DNA of 53,449 bases, from the NCBI GenBank assembly GCA_032718475.1, contig JAUCBJ010005628.1, positions 1 to 53,449 of the forward strand, read 5' to 3'. This document shows positions 28,440-39,963 of the stretch, piece after piece; position 1 is the first letter of the stretch, and each line of letters opens with the position of its first letter. A program made the position numbers and the translations under genes. The DNA is from Nemertoderma westbladi (taxonomy: Eukaryota > Xenacoelomorpha > Nemertodermatida > Nemertodermatidae). The notes beneath the pieces were generated by a model. That model worked only from the letters and a program-made list of their open reading frames with translations, made no database searches and was not told the DNA's origin.

Positions 28440-30420
28440 AACTCTACATAAATTCCAACCTGTGTATCGCCGGTAGTGCTGTTGCCGTGCAAGTGCTGAA
28501 GTGCTAGTTGCCACCGGTCAGCCGGTACCGGTAGTAGGGTGGTACCATGGCCTACTACACACAGGCCATGACAAGGACTTTGCTGTGAAATTAGCGTAGG
28601 CTGACTGATGAATTATCAAATATTATATTTTCCATGAATGCAGGGTCCATATTTAAAAGAAGATGACTAGATTTTCGTAAAGAATTTAATTGAAACAGTA
28701 TTTAATAATAAATAAATTAATTATCGCTCGAGTTCCTGCAGCTTTTATTTGTGGCAGGAATGTTTGAATGCTAATAAGTCGGTCAATCATGGATGAAATG
28801 GAACCAAACTTGGTACACTTGTAGTCTTTAAAAAAATTTAGAAATTCTACACACAGACAGACTTCTACAATTCCCCGGTCTGCCGCTAGGGGGAGAATTA
28901 ACAGAAACGTAAAAATAGCTGTAATTATAGAACCAACGATCAGATTCATCTGAAATTTAGTAGTAGTTACCTAAGAGCATTGCTTAATTAGAAATTCTAC
29001 AGAGACTTTTACAGTTCCTGTCTGCCGCTAGTGGGGAATTGTTAGAGCTCCAGTTCAACGTGCTTAGCACGGTTTAATAAACAATCAATTAATTATTTTA
29101 TTCAATACAGTAATTATAACAGTAAAATGCAATGTATTCTATTTTTTAGTGAAATCAAGAGATAGGAGGGGGGTGGGACTGGACGCAAATCCCATCTTGG
29201 CGAATTAATATCCCGCCTCAATATTAATTTCTAAATTTTGGGAAAGGAGCAGGTTACAGTGGCACGTTATTTTAACCAAAACAATAAAGTAAAACGTATA
29301 AGGTTACAGTTTTATTTTTGAGAGTAATCAGCTGTTGTTATTTGCGTCCAATTTCCCCTGGAGAGGGATGAATTTTTATTGCGTCCAGTCCCCCCCCCCT
29401 ATCTTGAAATCAAATACCAAAAATATATTTATTATATGAACAATCTATTTGGAAATTGTAAGTTCGGCCTATCTCTTTACCATAAGCTCAGTATCTTTAA
29501 CTGGTGTGTTTTTATTATTTTACCAATTATTTAATATGTTTGATAGAATTGAACAACACCGCCCAACACAACCAACTCTCTATCTGCCTCGAGCATCGAG
29601 AATACGAGAAACTCGATCGAAATACCTGCTTATCCCAGTAGTATCCGTCCGTAGTCACCGGACCGCTGCGGTTTACTCCCGTAGAACAGTAGAATTCCCG
29701 CAGCTTCCGACCCAATTCGACAACGAATTCGCTTCACACTTTCGCGTCACAGAGAACGTAATCCAGTGCGATAACGTCTGCCCAACGTTCAACCATTTCC
29801 CCCAGGCGATCCCAGGATCCGGGCCGCCGCTAAACCCAGATCGCAATCCTCGTCGATTCGTCCAGTCGTCGACGTAAGTCAGTAAGTGGGACTCTTCCCA
29901 CCGCACTCCAAGGTGGGTGACCGGAGTGAGGCATGAGGAACTTGGCAGTGGCCCGCATTACGATCTGACCGACCGCCGTATTCCCAGTGTCTGAGTGTAG
30001 TAAATACCCAAATAGAATCGTACTGACAAACAAGCAATTCCGTAGTATTCCTCCGTTAATCACCTCTTGAAGCAACTCGGCTGCTCAGGTCCAGATACAT
30101 CGGACTGTCGGGAGCGTTTCAGACAGTAATGGTGAATGGAGCGGCATTTGCGAATATTTCCAATGGTTTTATAATAAATAAGGGGATTCAACAGTTCAAT
30201 GCTAAAACAAATGGATTATTCCTAACCCCACCCCAATACAGCAATATACCTAACAGTATATAGCTTAGGTACCACAGTCTGACAGTACCATAATCAGCAC
30301 AGTGAGCCTACGCTAATTTCACAGCAAAGTCCTTGTCATGGCCTGTGTGTAGTAGGCCATGGGTGGTACCTACGGTGCACAGTACAACGGCAGTACAGCA
30401 ATACGGTGTACCGTGCCAAT
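28440..30420. mobile_element. Non-autonomous element with inverted ends, about 1.9 kb
   Basis: The segment containing GGCCTACTACACACAGGCCATGACAAGGACTTTGCTGTGAAATTAGCGTAGGCT (about 28550-28600) reappears as its reverse complement at about 30305-30362. Weaker matches extend outward on both sides (GTACCGTGC- and GTAGTGCTGT-like words). The arms are at least 60 bp and perhaps about 130 bp. The 1.7 kb between them carries no transposase and includes the MITE at 29159-29404 and a small frame (29449-29877) that I do not consider a gene. Termini and target duplication are unresolved. Confidence 0.55.
29159..29404. mobile_element. MITE with GGACTGGACGCAA inverted ends
   Basis: The left end (GATAGGAGGGG, then TGGGACTGGACGCAA ending at 29188) is mirrored by the right end (TTGCGTCCAGTCCCC from 29379, then CCCTATCT), giving arms of about 26-30 bp. 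The element is flanked by the direct repeat TGAAATCAA at 29150-29158 and 29405-29413, an 8-9 bp target duplication. The 246-bp body has no coding frame. The superfamily is not certain; the duplication length would suit hAT- or MULE-like transposition. Confidence 0.75.
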
Positions 30421-31299
30421 GACTGAATGATTAGCGGTAACTACTGAACTATCTAAACTATTATATTATTATTACCGGTACTAGGCTAATTAGGCCTAAA
30501 CTATAATCACCGCAAGGGTTTCCGGGGCCATGTTTAATTAGATTACATGATATGGCATGTCTGCAGTGTATGGTACCGGCTGACCTGTATTGCAGTATTG
30601 ACTGATTGCAGAATTCTCGATTCAGGAATTGAGTACAGCCTGACAGTACCGGTACAAATGGTACATGCAGATTGGCAGACAGCCCCTATGTTTTGCAAAA
30701 TTTGTCAGAAAACCAGCTGATTTATCCTACAGTAATAATAATTTAACGCATGTTAATTTTGGATAAATAAATATATTATAACTACAATAACAGTTACACT
30801 GATGCTGCACGAAGGCCCCACGCAAATTCTACTTGGAAAATTTTCAAACTTTTGCCAAACAACATGTGTACCAAGTTTGGATAGATTTCATCAAGGATTG
30901 GCCGAGTTATTAACGTTTAAAATAAAATACTGAAAAAAACGCGACAGAACGACAGAACGACAGGTTGATTAATGGTACCCCTACGCTAAGGCTCACTCAC
31001 TTCGTGGCTCGCCCCACACAGGTGCACGTATTAGCAAACACTTATTATCTAACACGTTTTACTATTTAATTTTTATATTCGCACAGAATAGATTCTGAAT
31101 AGAAGAACAACTACGTTTATGTTATGATGCAAATCGTTATCACTAAAAATTCATTAATATTGTGAAAAATAAATTGCTCCACGAAGATGAAGCGACTAAT
31201 GCCAAATTCTAATATTATGTTCTTTAATAGTTTTCTTTCCCTTATGAATGGCATAGATATGATTCTATCACAACCTGTTAGTTATAATCTACTGTGATG
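30421..31299. other. Unassigned repeat-like stretch
   Basis: No coding frame. ACCGGT words recur at 30470-30660. The piece at 30895-30965 has a duplicated GACAGAAC. TACCAAGTTTGG near 30870 also occurs inverted near 28800, hinting at another old dispersed repeat. Confidence 0.3.
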
Positions 31300-33900
31300 C
31301 GGGGATGTCAATTGTCGGATTTTTTACGGACGTCTGATCATGTTCATGCGATTTTGCACTATATAATTGGGAATGCACTAAATATACTTCATACCGTATA
31401 ACGGCTCTACTAGGATCGGCATGCTGCATTGCAGCTGCATTTTTAAGAATGCTGTGCCGGCTTGTCAACAAAATTGCACCGCCACAACTCCCTATCACCC
31501 ATGACATTTGCTAGATCATCCGCATCTTTAAGGCCAGTGTCCTTTAAGATGCGTCTCAAGAAAGTCATGGGCTGTCCACCATGCTTATTCACTCCATGAG
31601 GCTGCCAAAGTACAAGATTATGCACTGGCTGGTCCTCACGGCGAAAGCAATGTCCTGCAAAGCGGAGGCGATTTTGTTCTAGTGTCAAGCTTGGGGGAAC
31701 CAATGATACACCTCCAATGTTATATAGTGTCTGGTTGGAGATGTGTGCATTGTACTTGACACAATGAACCCGGCGTAGCATTCTTGTGAATGTGCCATCC
31801 AGAGATTTGGTGTCCTCAGCAGTTAGAGCCCAGCATGGACTCCCGTAGAGGAGTACTGGAACTACTGCTGCTCTAAATAATCGGACCTTAAGTTTCCGAT
31901 TAATTCTCGGTGACTTCCTCTGGAAAGCCTATTCAAGGCTGCCCATGCCTTTCCCTTACGTATTCGAAGGTCCTCACCTGACTTCCGGATCCATGATCCC
32001 AGGTAACAGAAGTCGTCCACATGCTCAAGCATACCATCCTTTGAGCTTATGCTCATCCGATCAGAGACTTGCTGAGGACTTTCAAAGTTAACTGTCAGAA
32101 TTTTGGTCTTTCTGGAGTTAATAAAAAGACCAACACTAGAAGCAGCATGTTCTAATGAGCTGAGGAGCCGTTGGGCTCCCTCTAATGATTCTGAGAGTAC
32201 TCCTAAGTCATCAGCAATGTCTAGATCAGTTACTTACTTGGCAGGATTTCCTCGACTTCTGGAGCCAGTAGGTGGAGTTATCATCACCCCATCATCATTA
32301 TAATGATCTAAGGACATGCGTAGAACATAGTCAACCACAATAATGGACAAGAAGGGTGCAAGTGTGTCTCCTTGGAGGACGCCCCATAACACTTCAAATG
32401 GTTCTGTGTCACCGTCAACAGTAGACACAAATGTTGTCGAACCATCGTATACTGATCTGATTGCTGCAATAATTTCATCAGGAATTCCATATAATGAAAG
32501 TATGCTGAACATACGTGAGCGAGAGACTGAATCAAAGGCCTTTAAGAAGTCAACAAAGATAACAGCCAGATGCCTGTCTTTCTTTTTTGATAACTCTTCA
32601 ATTATCCTTCTAAGTGCCAAAATGGGCTCCATGGTCCCACGACCTTTACGGAACCCATTCTGATTTCCACGGAGCAGTCTCTCAATGGGATCCCTGATGC
32701 GATTTAATAGAATCCTATTGTATAGCTTTGCAGCAATCGAGATCAATGAGATTCCCAGAAAAGAACCATAGAGTGTTAGGTTGCCCTTCTTGGGAACTGG
32801 CACCAACTTATTTGTTTTCATTTCTTGTGGGACTCTTGTTGTTCGGTACATGTCTACTATGATGGGATAGATGAGCTTTAAACACTCAGGTATTTTAAAG
32901 ACCTCAGGGGGAACACCATCTACTCCACTGGCACGATTGGTCTTAATGCTCTTTGCAGCAGCCTTCACTTCTGCAAAGGAGATATCGCCAATGGGAATAT
33001 CTGGGAGTACAGACTCAGACACTTTTACTTCTATAAAGTTATCAGGCAATACCCTACCCTGTCATTATTGAGGAGCTTTTCAAAGTGGGCTTTCCAACCA
33101 TTGAGGCGATCGGCTGGTGATTCAGCCTTAACCTTGGTGGTTGGTTGGCTTTTCCGCCCAGTAAGCAGATTGATCGATTTCCATGCCTGGGACGATTGCC
33201 TGCTGTCGTCAGCATCATTGATGGCATCAACCTGTTGGTTTATTAGCTCCTGTAGATTAGCAGAGTACTGCCTGTTCAGGGACTTAGATGCAGCCTTAAC
33301 TGCATTCTTGGCCGCTGTAGTCTGTTTGAGTCGGGACTCTTTCTGCGCCTTATGAAGGTCATTTCGGCACTTCTGAATTTTGTTGTCAGTCCAGGGGGCC
33401 CTTTTCCTGTTTCGAGGGTATACAGGAACTGTTTCTGCAGCTGCTAACTTAACTGCTTCTGTAAAGGCAGTATAGCCCTCACAGTGATCTGCCGCCTCAG
33501 AGGCAAGAGCCTCATACCTGTTGCTCAGCTGTAGTGTGAAGCTGGATCTCACACTTGGCTGTTGCAACAGAGAGGACCAGTCATGCCGCGGCAAGGCAGA
33601 TTTCGTTGTTCTGCTAGCACGCAGACTAAGTCTTACCTTGGCCACAATAAGGCGGTGATCACTGGAGAAGGGTCGAAGTGTAAATGCATTACAGTCTTGT
33701 ATAGAGCTCCTGTATTTCCTACGAAACAGAATATGGTCTATCTGGGACTTGTGACCACTGGGTCCACTATGAGTCCATAGCTTTCCAGTTCGCTTCTTAA
33801 ACTGGGTTCCAGCCGAAAACAATCCATTTCCAGAGATAAAATCCTGAAGATGGACAGAATTTCGGTTAACACTATTGCTATAGACCATTATTGCTATTGT
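31300..33900 (-). pseudogene. RTE-like non-LTR retrotransposon, 5'-truncated and mutated (element A)
   Basis: Reading leftward: the C-terminal half of an AP-type endonuclease (HLQDFISGNGLF near 33850, SQIDHILFRR, SSDHRLIVAKV near 33660), a linker, then RT with VDGVPPEVFK (~32930), NQNGFRKGRG (~32665), VDFLKAFDSVSR (~32545), GVLQGDTLAP (~32375) and ADD (~32215). A stop (TAA, 32234-32236) precedes the catalytic ADD, and a frameshift near 31910 precedes the C-terminal RLRFAGHCFR / WQPHG region. The endonuclease N-terminus is missing, the usual 5' truncation of target-primed insertion. RTE placement is from the ADD/WQP.G tail style and is tentative. Defective. Confidence 0.8.
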
Positions 33901-34770
33901 ATAACGGCTCACTGCACATTTTAATTATACTTTAGAAGGCACTTTACATTGATAATTTTTTATGAGCGATTCTGTGTTGTTCAGAATGTATCACATGTAT
34001 CACATGAATGTATCACATCCATTACGATGTAACTTCAGTAGAGGCACTCAATAACAGAAAACAAAAAATTATTTTAATTTGGGCCACCTCTGCATATCAT
34101 TTAATGCCTTTTTTTGGGCTTCAAAATTTTTTGCTCCAAAATGGGTTTTTTGATTTTAGGATACAAGTTCACGGTGAATGTTAGAGAATCTCGTCTCTTA
34201 ACCAGTGTATAAAGTGAAAGTTAATCAAAATGCATCAATGTTGTCCTGAAACTGCTATAAACACTTTGGTAAAGAAGAAAATTTCCGAACTTCTCCTGCA
34301 GTCCGTCAGCCCGGCCCTAGTAACCGCCTTAGCAACAGATTTATGAAATTAAAATTACTAATTTCTTTGTCTCACCTTTCCTTTTCCTGAGAAAATCAAC
34401 AAACAGTTTAAAAAATTAAAACACCCATCACACAACTTAAATAACATCTTGGGAACACATCAAGGCCAAAATAAAATTAAAAGGCGTCTAATGTCGCAGA
34501 TACATGCTCATTATTTGGACCAGAGTAATTTATACAAGTATCAAAGTATTAAGTTTAAGTGGAGAATTCGTGTACCTTTACTCAACTATTTGCTCCCATA
34601 TTTGTAATTATTTAAAAACATCACTACAGCTCAGTAGCATGGTGATACTTACCGTCATATTGTAGACATTCTAGTGATATTTACAGTCCACGTTACCATA
34701 GCAACATACAAAATAAGACAATTTAATAAGAATTTCTAAACTAAATCGTCAACTGAATAAATCATTGAGG
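33901..34770. other. Unassigned stretch between retrotransposons
   Basis: No credible frame. There is a short tandem phrase (AATGTATCACATG repeated near 33985-34020). No regulatory or RNA feature that I can support. Confidence 0.35.
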
Positions 34771-34774
34771 GCTA

Positions 34775-35700
34775 TAGCGCCTAGGGCACCATTGAAGGCA
34801 AAGGCTTGATGCGCATCTGCAATAGAGATGATACACGCCCCGCTCTGTCTATACTGGATACCTAACCCAGGAGGCACACTTGTTTCAGGGTGTAACAAAA
34901 GGACCCCTACAATCGGCAACAGGGCTGTAGGCCATGGATAGGCGGAAGGTAATCAACCAATGGCTAGACATGCTGACAAGGTCGGCGGAAGGTAATCAAC
35001 CAACGGCGACCTACTGCGAAGACGCTTGTAGGAGTTGCGACCACAAGCGGTTTACTCTCGCAACTGAAAGATATGAGTATGAGAAACCTCCAGGAGAAAT
35101 ACCGGCTCGGTCATCGCCCGGGTCAACAAGGACCGCGTCCCTCAGTGGTACACCAGGCTGGGGTCGATAAATTGGCTACTGGAACAGAAGACAGAGAAGA
35201 AAGAAGAACCAACCTACCTGCCAACCTGTTGAAATGTAAAACGACACTAAAGATTGCTACAATCAACACACGCACGCTGAAAGCACATAGCAAACAGGGT
35301 GACATGGTTGCTCTGGCAATGGAATATAACATCGACATCATCTGCATCCAAGAACATCGGATTTGTCATGAAGACACTGCCATGAAGTACAATGACATTG
35401 GAAATGGATGGACGTTAGTAACAAGCTCAGCAGTAAGAAACTCGGCCAATGCATCAATTGGCGGAGTAGGAATTCTGCTAAGCCCATTTGCACTTAAGAC
35501 CACCCTAAACAACATCGAATCTATAAATTCCAGGGTTATGATCGCAACATTTGATGGGAATCCCAAGACAACAGTTATATGTTGCTACAGTCCAACCAAT
35601 GCCTCAGAGCCAGAACAAGCAGTCAAGTTTTATGAAGATCTGACTGGACTTATAAAGGACATTCCGAAACACAATGTTAAAGTCATTTCTGGTGACCGAA
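34775..35700 (+). pseudogene. RTE-like retrotransposon, 5' part with endonuclease (element B)
   Basis: Leader-like sequence, then a frame with the AP-endonuclease opening (LKIATINTRTLKAHSKQGDM near 35250), IICIQEHRI, GGVGILLSP, VICCYSPTNASE and KVISGD, where it stops abruptly at about 35695. The rest of the endonuclease and the front of the RT are missing. The element resumes at 37950 after inserted sequence. It belongs to the same broad family as element A but is a different copy on the other strand. Confidence 0.75.
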
Positions 35701-36101
35701 AATTAGAAACAGACTTTGACATAAACGGCGCCACTGAGCTACTGACTAGCACTATAACCGACGCAACTACCTCTGAAAACTCTAGAACTAATGGAAGGCG
35801 TTGGTATGACAACGAATGTAAACAAATGAAGCAACAACTTCAATCTGCTATGACCCACCGTGAAAACTCTCCCGCAGACACTGTGACATACTGGAACCAC
35901 CGCAGACAATACAAAAAACTTATTAAACAAAAACGGGAAGAGTTTGAAGAAGCATCACTTATTAATCTCATCGAATGCACGGAAATTAAACCCTGGACCT
36001 TATTTGAAAAACCAAAACCTAGCATCGCCCCTATCAACCTTGCAACTTTCATATTTGGTGCGAACAAGGGCGGCCTAGGTTTGGGCTTGTATGGGAGGTA
36101 A
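35073..36101 (+). pseudogene. Chimeric ORF spanning three retrotransposon fragments
   Basis: This 342-codon frame looks like one gene but changes identity twice. Up to about 35695 it is the element B endonuclease. From about 35700 it is a linker-type segment of a second element (GRRWYDNECKQMKQQL, then PWTLFEKPKPS at ~35990). From about 36045 (GANKGGLGLGLYG) it enters the start of the element C reading frame in the wrong phase. The junctions happen to keep the frame open. Not a functional gene. Confidence 0.65.
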
Positions 36102-37945
36102 AGAAAAAAACGGCCGCGCAATTTAAATTGGCTCTCCGAAATTGCAAACGGGAGGAAGGTGCTTTGCGAGCAGATCGCCTAGCGGCTTCTTTTATTAATT
36201 CAAGAAATGATTTTTGGAGTTCAATAAAAAAAGCAACAACTACTAAAATTGGTTTAGCAATCTCTGTCGGCTCCGCCCACACTGAGGAAGAAATCGCCGA
36301 TTTATTCAAATCTAATTATTATGATATTTTTAATTCAGTCCCTGTATCTGAAATTGACTCTACTTTTGTGCAGTGTAAGTTTTCTGAATGGGACGGCTCC
36401 AATAATGTCCATATTTCTGCTGATAAGGTGAAAGATGCCATCAACGGTCTGCAGTGTGGAAAGGCTGCCGGGCCTGATGGCATCTTCCCTGAAAGTTATA
36501 TTTTTGGCGGTAACCTTTTGCCAGTAATTTTGTGTTTATTGTTCAATTCATTTATAACTCATGGGTTTTTGCCTCAATCGTTAATTAATTCTAGTTTGTT
36601 GCCTATTATCAAAGATAAAAACGCTAGTATGAGTGAACGTTTGAATTACCGACCCATAGCCAAAGCTACAGCTGGCTCTAAGGTTTTGGAAACGTGTTTG
36701 CTTCGGCTCGTTGCCATGCATTCCAATATATCTGACAACCAGTTTGGTTTTGCAGAGGGCCTAGGTACAGAAATGTGTATTTTTGCCTTAAAACAAACAA
36801 TTCACTTATATATTAGTAAAGACTCACCTGTGTATACTGCCTTCTTAGACGCCTCGAAAGCGTTTGACCGCGTCAATCATAGTAAACTTTTTCGAAAGCT
36901 AATTGAACTTGGTGTATCTATTGGTATTGTAAGACTCTTGGCCTTTTGGTATTCCCATCAACTAATTTATATTAGCTGGGGTTCTGCTTCTTCCGGTGCA
37001 TTTTTGGTTTCAAATGGTGTCCGTCAAGGAAGTTTGCTCAGCCCCCTCTTATTTAACATTTATATGAATGACTTAAGTGTAGAACTCAACAAATCTAATG
37101 TTGGTTGTAAAGTTGGAAAGAGTCTTTTAAATCACTTATTTTACGCAGATGACCTGTGTTTACTGTCGCCGAGTATTTTTGGGTTACGTGCACTAGTCAA
37201 GATATGTGAGCGTTACGGCGCTAAATTTGATATTTTGTTCAATCCACTCAAATCACACTGTTTGTATTTTATGCCCTATCGTTTTCACCGTGCAGGCGAC
37301 ATCTATCTCAATGGAAAACCGTTAGACTGTGTTAAGCAGGTTTCTTACTTGGGACACATTATAAGCTGTGACCTTTCTGATGAAGCAGACATAAATAAAA
37401 TTAAATCTTCTTTATTTTGTCGAGGTAATTTGTTAGTTAGAAATTTCTCTCGGTGTTCTCTTGGTGTTAAACTATGTTTGTTCAAAACTTATTGCTACAG
37501 TTTATATTGCAGCTCTTTGTGGTCTATTTTCCGTGTTCAAACTTTGCGACAAGTGAAAGTAGCCTATAACATGTGTTTTCGTCTGTTGTTTAAATACTCC
37601 CGCAGTGACGATGCAGACACAATTTTTGTTAATAATAGAGTAAATACCTTTAAGGCCATTATGCGCAAATCTATATTTTCCTTGTTAAATAGAGTAAATA
37701 ACTCAGGTAATACGCTAATTGGTGCTATTATAACTAATTTTTCAGTGAACTCTGTTCTGATTGATCGGTGGCACAAGGTGCTTGATCCAAGTTTAACGTA
37801 ATTATCGTATTCGGAATACATTGTTAAATTTCCTTTATTTTCGTATTTGGTGTAATTCTACTTTAATGTGCTGTATTTCTCAAATTTAGTTTAGTTAGTT
37901 CTGCCTTGTATGTACAATGGATCGTTTGTGTCCGAGATTATAAAT
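36045..37945 (+). pseudogene. Non-LTR retrotransposon reverse transcriptase, CR1/L2-like (element C)
   Basis: The intact 557-codon part (36128-37801) starts in the endonuclease-RT linker (KREEGALRADRLAASFIN) and covers a complete RT: AAGPDGIFPE (~36463), RPIAKATAGSKVLE (~36650), NQFGFAEG (~36740), FLDASKAFDRVNH (~36840), GVRQGSLLSP (~37015), FYADDLCLLSP with the catalytic aspartates (37139-37171), and YLGHII (~37345). The 3' end is AATAAATAATAATA (~37935-37955), a typical microsatellite-like tail. The endonuclease is absent, so the copy is 5'-truncated even though its RT is open. The clade is a guess from motif style. Confidence 0.8.
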
Positions 37946-37949
37946 AAAT

Positions 37950-38955
37950 AATAATACCAGAGGTAATTGTTGCTGGCATTGGATTGTCATATTGTGACAC
38001 AGAAGCGCAGGTACTCTCACCAGATGGTGAAACTGAGTTTTTCTCAATCCTGGCTGGGGTACTGCAAGGTGACACATCAGCACCATTACTATTTGTAATT
38101 GTGTTGGAATACGCAATGAGGACAGTCACAAAGGGTGAAGACCTGGGATTCACACTTCAAGAACGCAGAAGTAGTAGATATCCGGCAACTACAGTCACAG
38201 ACACCGACTTTGCGGATGACATCGCCCTGCTCTCTAATACCCTAGCAGATGCACAGCTTCTACTATATAAAGTGGAGAGGGCTGCTAAGGAGGTTGGATT
38301 GCATATAAATGCTACCAAGACCGAATTCATGACCTTTAATGTTGATGGAAACTTGACAACCATTGACAATAATCAACTAAGGAAGGTTGACGACTTCCAG
38401 TACCTTGGATCATGGATAGAGAGTAGCAAAAAGGACATAGAAGTTAGGAAAGCAAATGCTTGGGTAGCTCTATCAAAAATGGATACCATCTGGAAATCAG
38501 ATCTCTCCAGGCACCTGAAGACTAAGTTCTTTCGAGCCACAGTGGAAAGTGTATTTTTATACGGGGGTGAGACCTGGACACTGACTAAATCACTTGAACA
38601 ACGAATTGATGGTTGCTACACAAGACTACTAAGGGCAGCCCTAAACATCAGCTGGATACAACACATGACAAACGCCGAGCTTTATGGTACAATACCACCT
38701 GTATCAACCACTCTCTGTGAACGCAGATTAAGATTCAGTGGGCACTGCTGGCGAAGTAAAGACGAGTTCATACCAGATCTACTTTTCTGGCAACCAACTC
38801 ATGGAAAGCGTAGTCGTGGACGACCGGCCATAACATATATAGATCAACTTGAAAGGGATACTGAACTTGGGAGAAACGAAATTGCGGCAACTATGGAGAA
38901 TCGGGAAGCCTGGAAGGATCTCATTTCCACTGTCCGAGTTCGCTCTACCTAGTAG
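37950..38955 (+). pseudogene. RTE-like retrotransposon, 3' part (element B resumed)
   Basis: Continuation of element B after the nested insertion. RT motifs are GVLQGDTSAPLLF (~38055), FADDIALLSN (38209 on) and VGLHINATKTEFM (~38295). The C-terminal region has YLGSWIESS, LYGGETWTL, RRLRFSGHCWR and WQPTHGKRSRGRP, ending at 38950-38952. The 322-codon frame has no stops in this part. The RT fingers and the rest of the endonuclease are absent, so the copy cannot be active. Confidence 0.8.
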
Positions 38956-39228
38956 TTTTAAGATAAGAATTTAATTTACAGTTTACAATAATGCAGTTTT
39001 CCTTAGTACAGTATACCTTACCAAAGTTTTGAGAGATTAAATGTGACACACGTCGCATAGCTATAACCTTCGACTGTTAGTCAACAACCTAGTGGTATAT
39101 TGTTTAATGTAAATATGTATTTTAAAGTATCTCGGGCGTTGGGACTTACAGTTAATAGTTAACTCACTCTACATTCTGCTAAGATATTAGTTTTGCAACA
39201 GGCAGGTACATCACACTATGCACCGTCG
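38956..39228. other. Unassigned 3' flank of element B
   Basis: AT-rich sequence, no frame; may include the 3' untranslated end of element B. Confidence 0.3.
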
Positions 39229-39380
39229 AGACAGGGGGACACAAATCCCATTTCGGCGAATTAATATTTTGTCTCAATGTTAAATTATCAATTTAGGGAA
39301 AGGAGCAGTTTTCGATTTTCCCCTGGAGAGGGATGGATTTTGATTGCGTCAAAAGTCCCCCCACCCCCCCCCCCCCTCTG
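39229..39380. mobile_element. Diverged, shortened copy of the GGACTGGACGCAA MITE
   Basis: Shares CAAATCCCAT, CGGCGAATTAATAT, GGGAAAGGAGCAG, CCCCTGGAGAGGGATG and GATTGCGTC with 29175-29392. It lacks the middle segment containing AACCAAAACAATAAAG and has damaged ends (GGGGGACACAAA and GCGTCAAAAGTCCCC). It is followed by a C-rich run. Confidence 0.75.
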
Positions 39381-39524
39381 GCACCATAAATATCGACCTA
39401 CCTAACAGTAATGTTTCTTTCACTTTGAGAATGATTTTCACTATCACTTGCATCTGCCTATTGTTATTATGACTTGATGGAAATGGATGGTGACGAACAT
39501 ATTCCTACATGATGCGACTAAGAT

Positions 39525-39700
39525 GCGTCTCAAGAAAGTCATGGGAGGTCAACCATACATATTCACTTCATGAAGTTGCCAAAGCACAAGATTATAACAA
39601 GATTATACGCTGGTTAGTCCTCACGCCCAAAGCATTGGTCTGCTATCAAGTGTCTAGCTAGGGGAGACTAAGACAGCTACAATGTTGTATAGTGTACTGT
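39525..39700 (-). pseudogene. Fragment of an element A-type retrotransposon 3' region
   Basis: AAGATGCGTCTCAAGAAAGTCATGG and the following 150 bases match 31547-31735, with an internal duplication (ACAAGATTATA repeated). Minus-strand, non-functional relic of the C-terminal coding region. Confidence 0.75.
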
Positions 39701-39963
39701 ATAGTATAGCAATGCTCTATGTGGTAATTATTTGGAGATATACTGTAGGTCCTGTTTGTGTTTAGCCAGTCATCAGTCTGATGTCTCCTTCTGCATTGCA
39801 TACCGGTACCGGTGTTTCATACTTTTGTGTTTTGTAGTTTTACCAGTTTGTTTAAGTAATCAGGCCCTGACGATACCCCAACGGGGAGAAATATATAGGC
39901 CGTTGTTTAATTATCTTTTAATTGTCTTTCGGGGCTATAAAACTCCTGTTCCACCAACCCTTT
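39701..39963. other. Unassigned stretch at the left duplication junction
   Basis: No supported gene. It contains TACCGGTACCGGT near 39801. The 80-codon frame at 39732-39974 crosses into the duplicated block and is not credible. Confidence 0.35.

Noticed and set aside
29449-29877. 142-codon frame with a hydrophobic N-terminus
   Set aside because: It starts beside a MITE, shows no domain, overlaps long antisense frames and lies inside a non-autonomous element. Kept only as unexplained open sequence.
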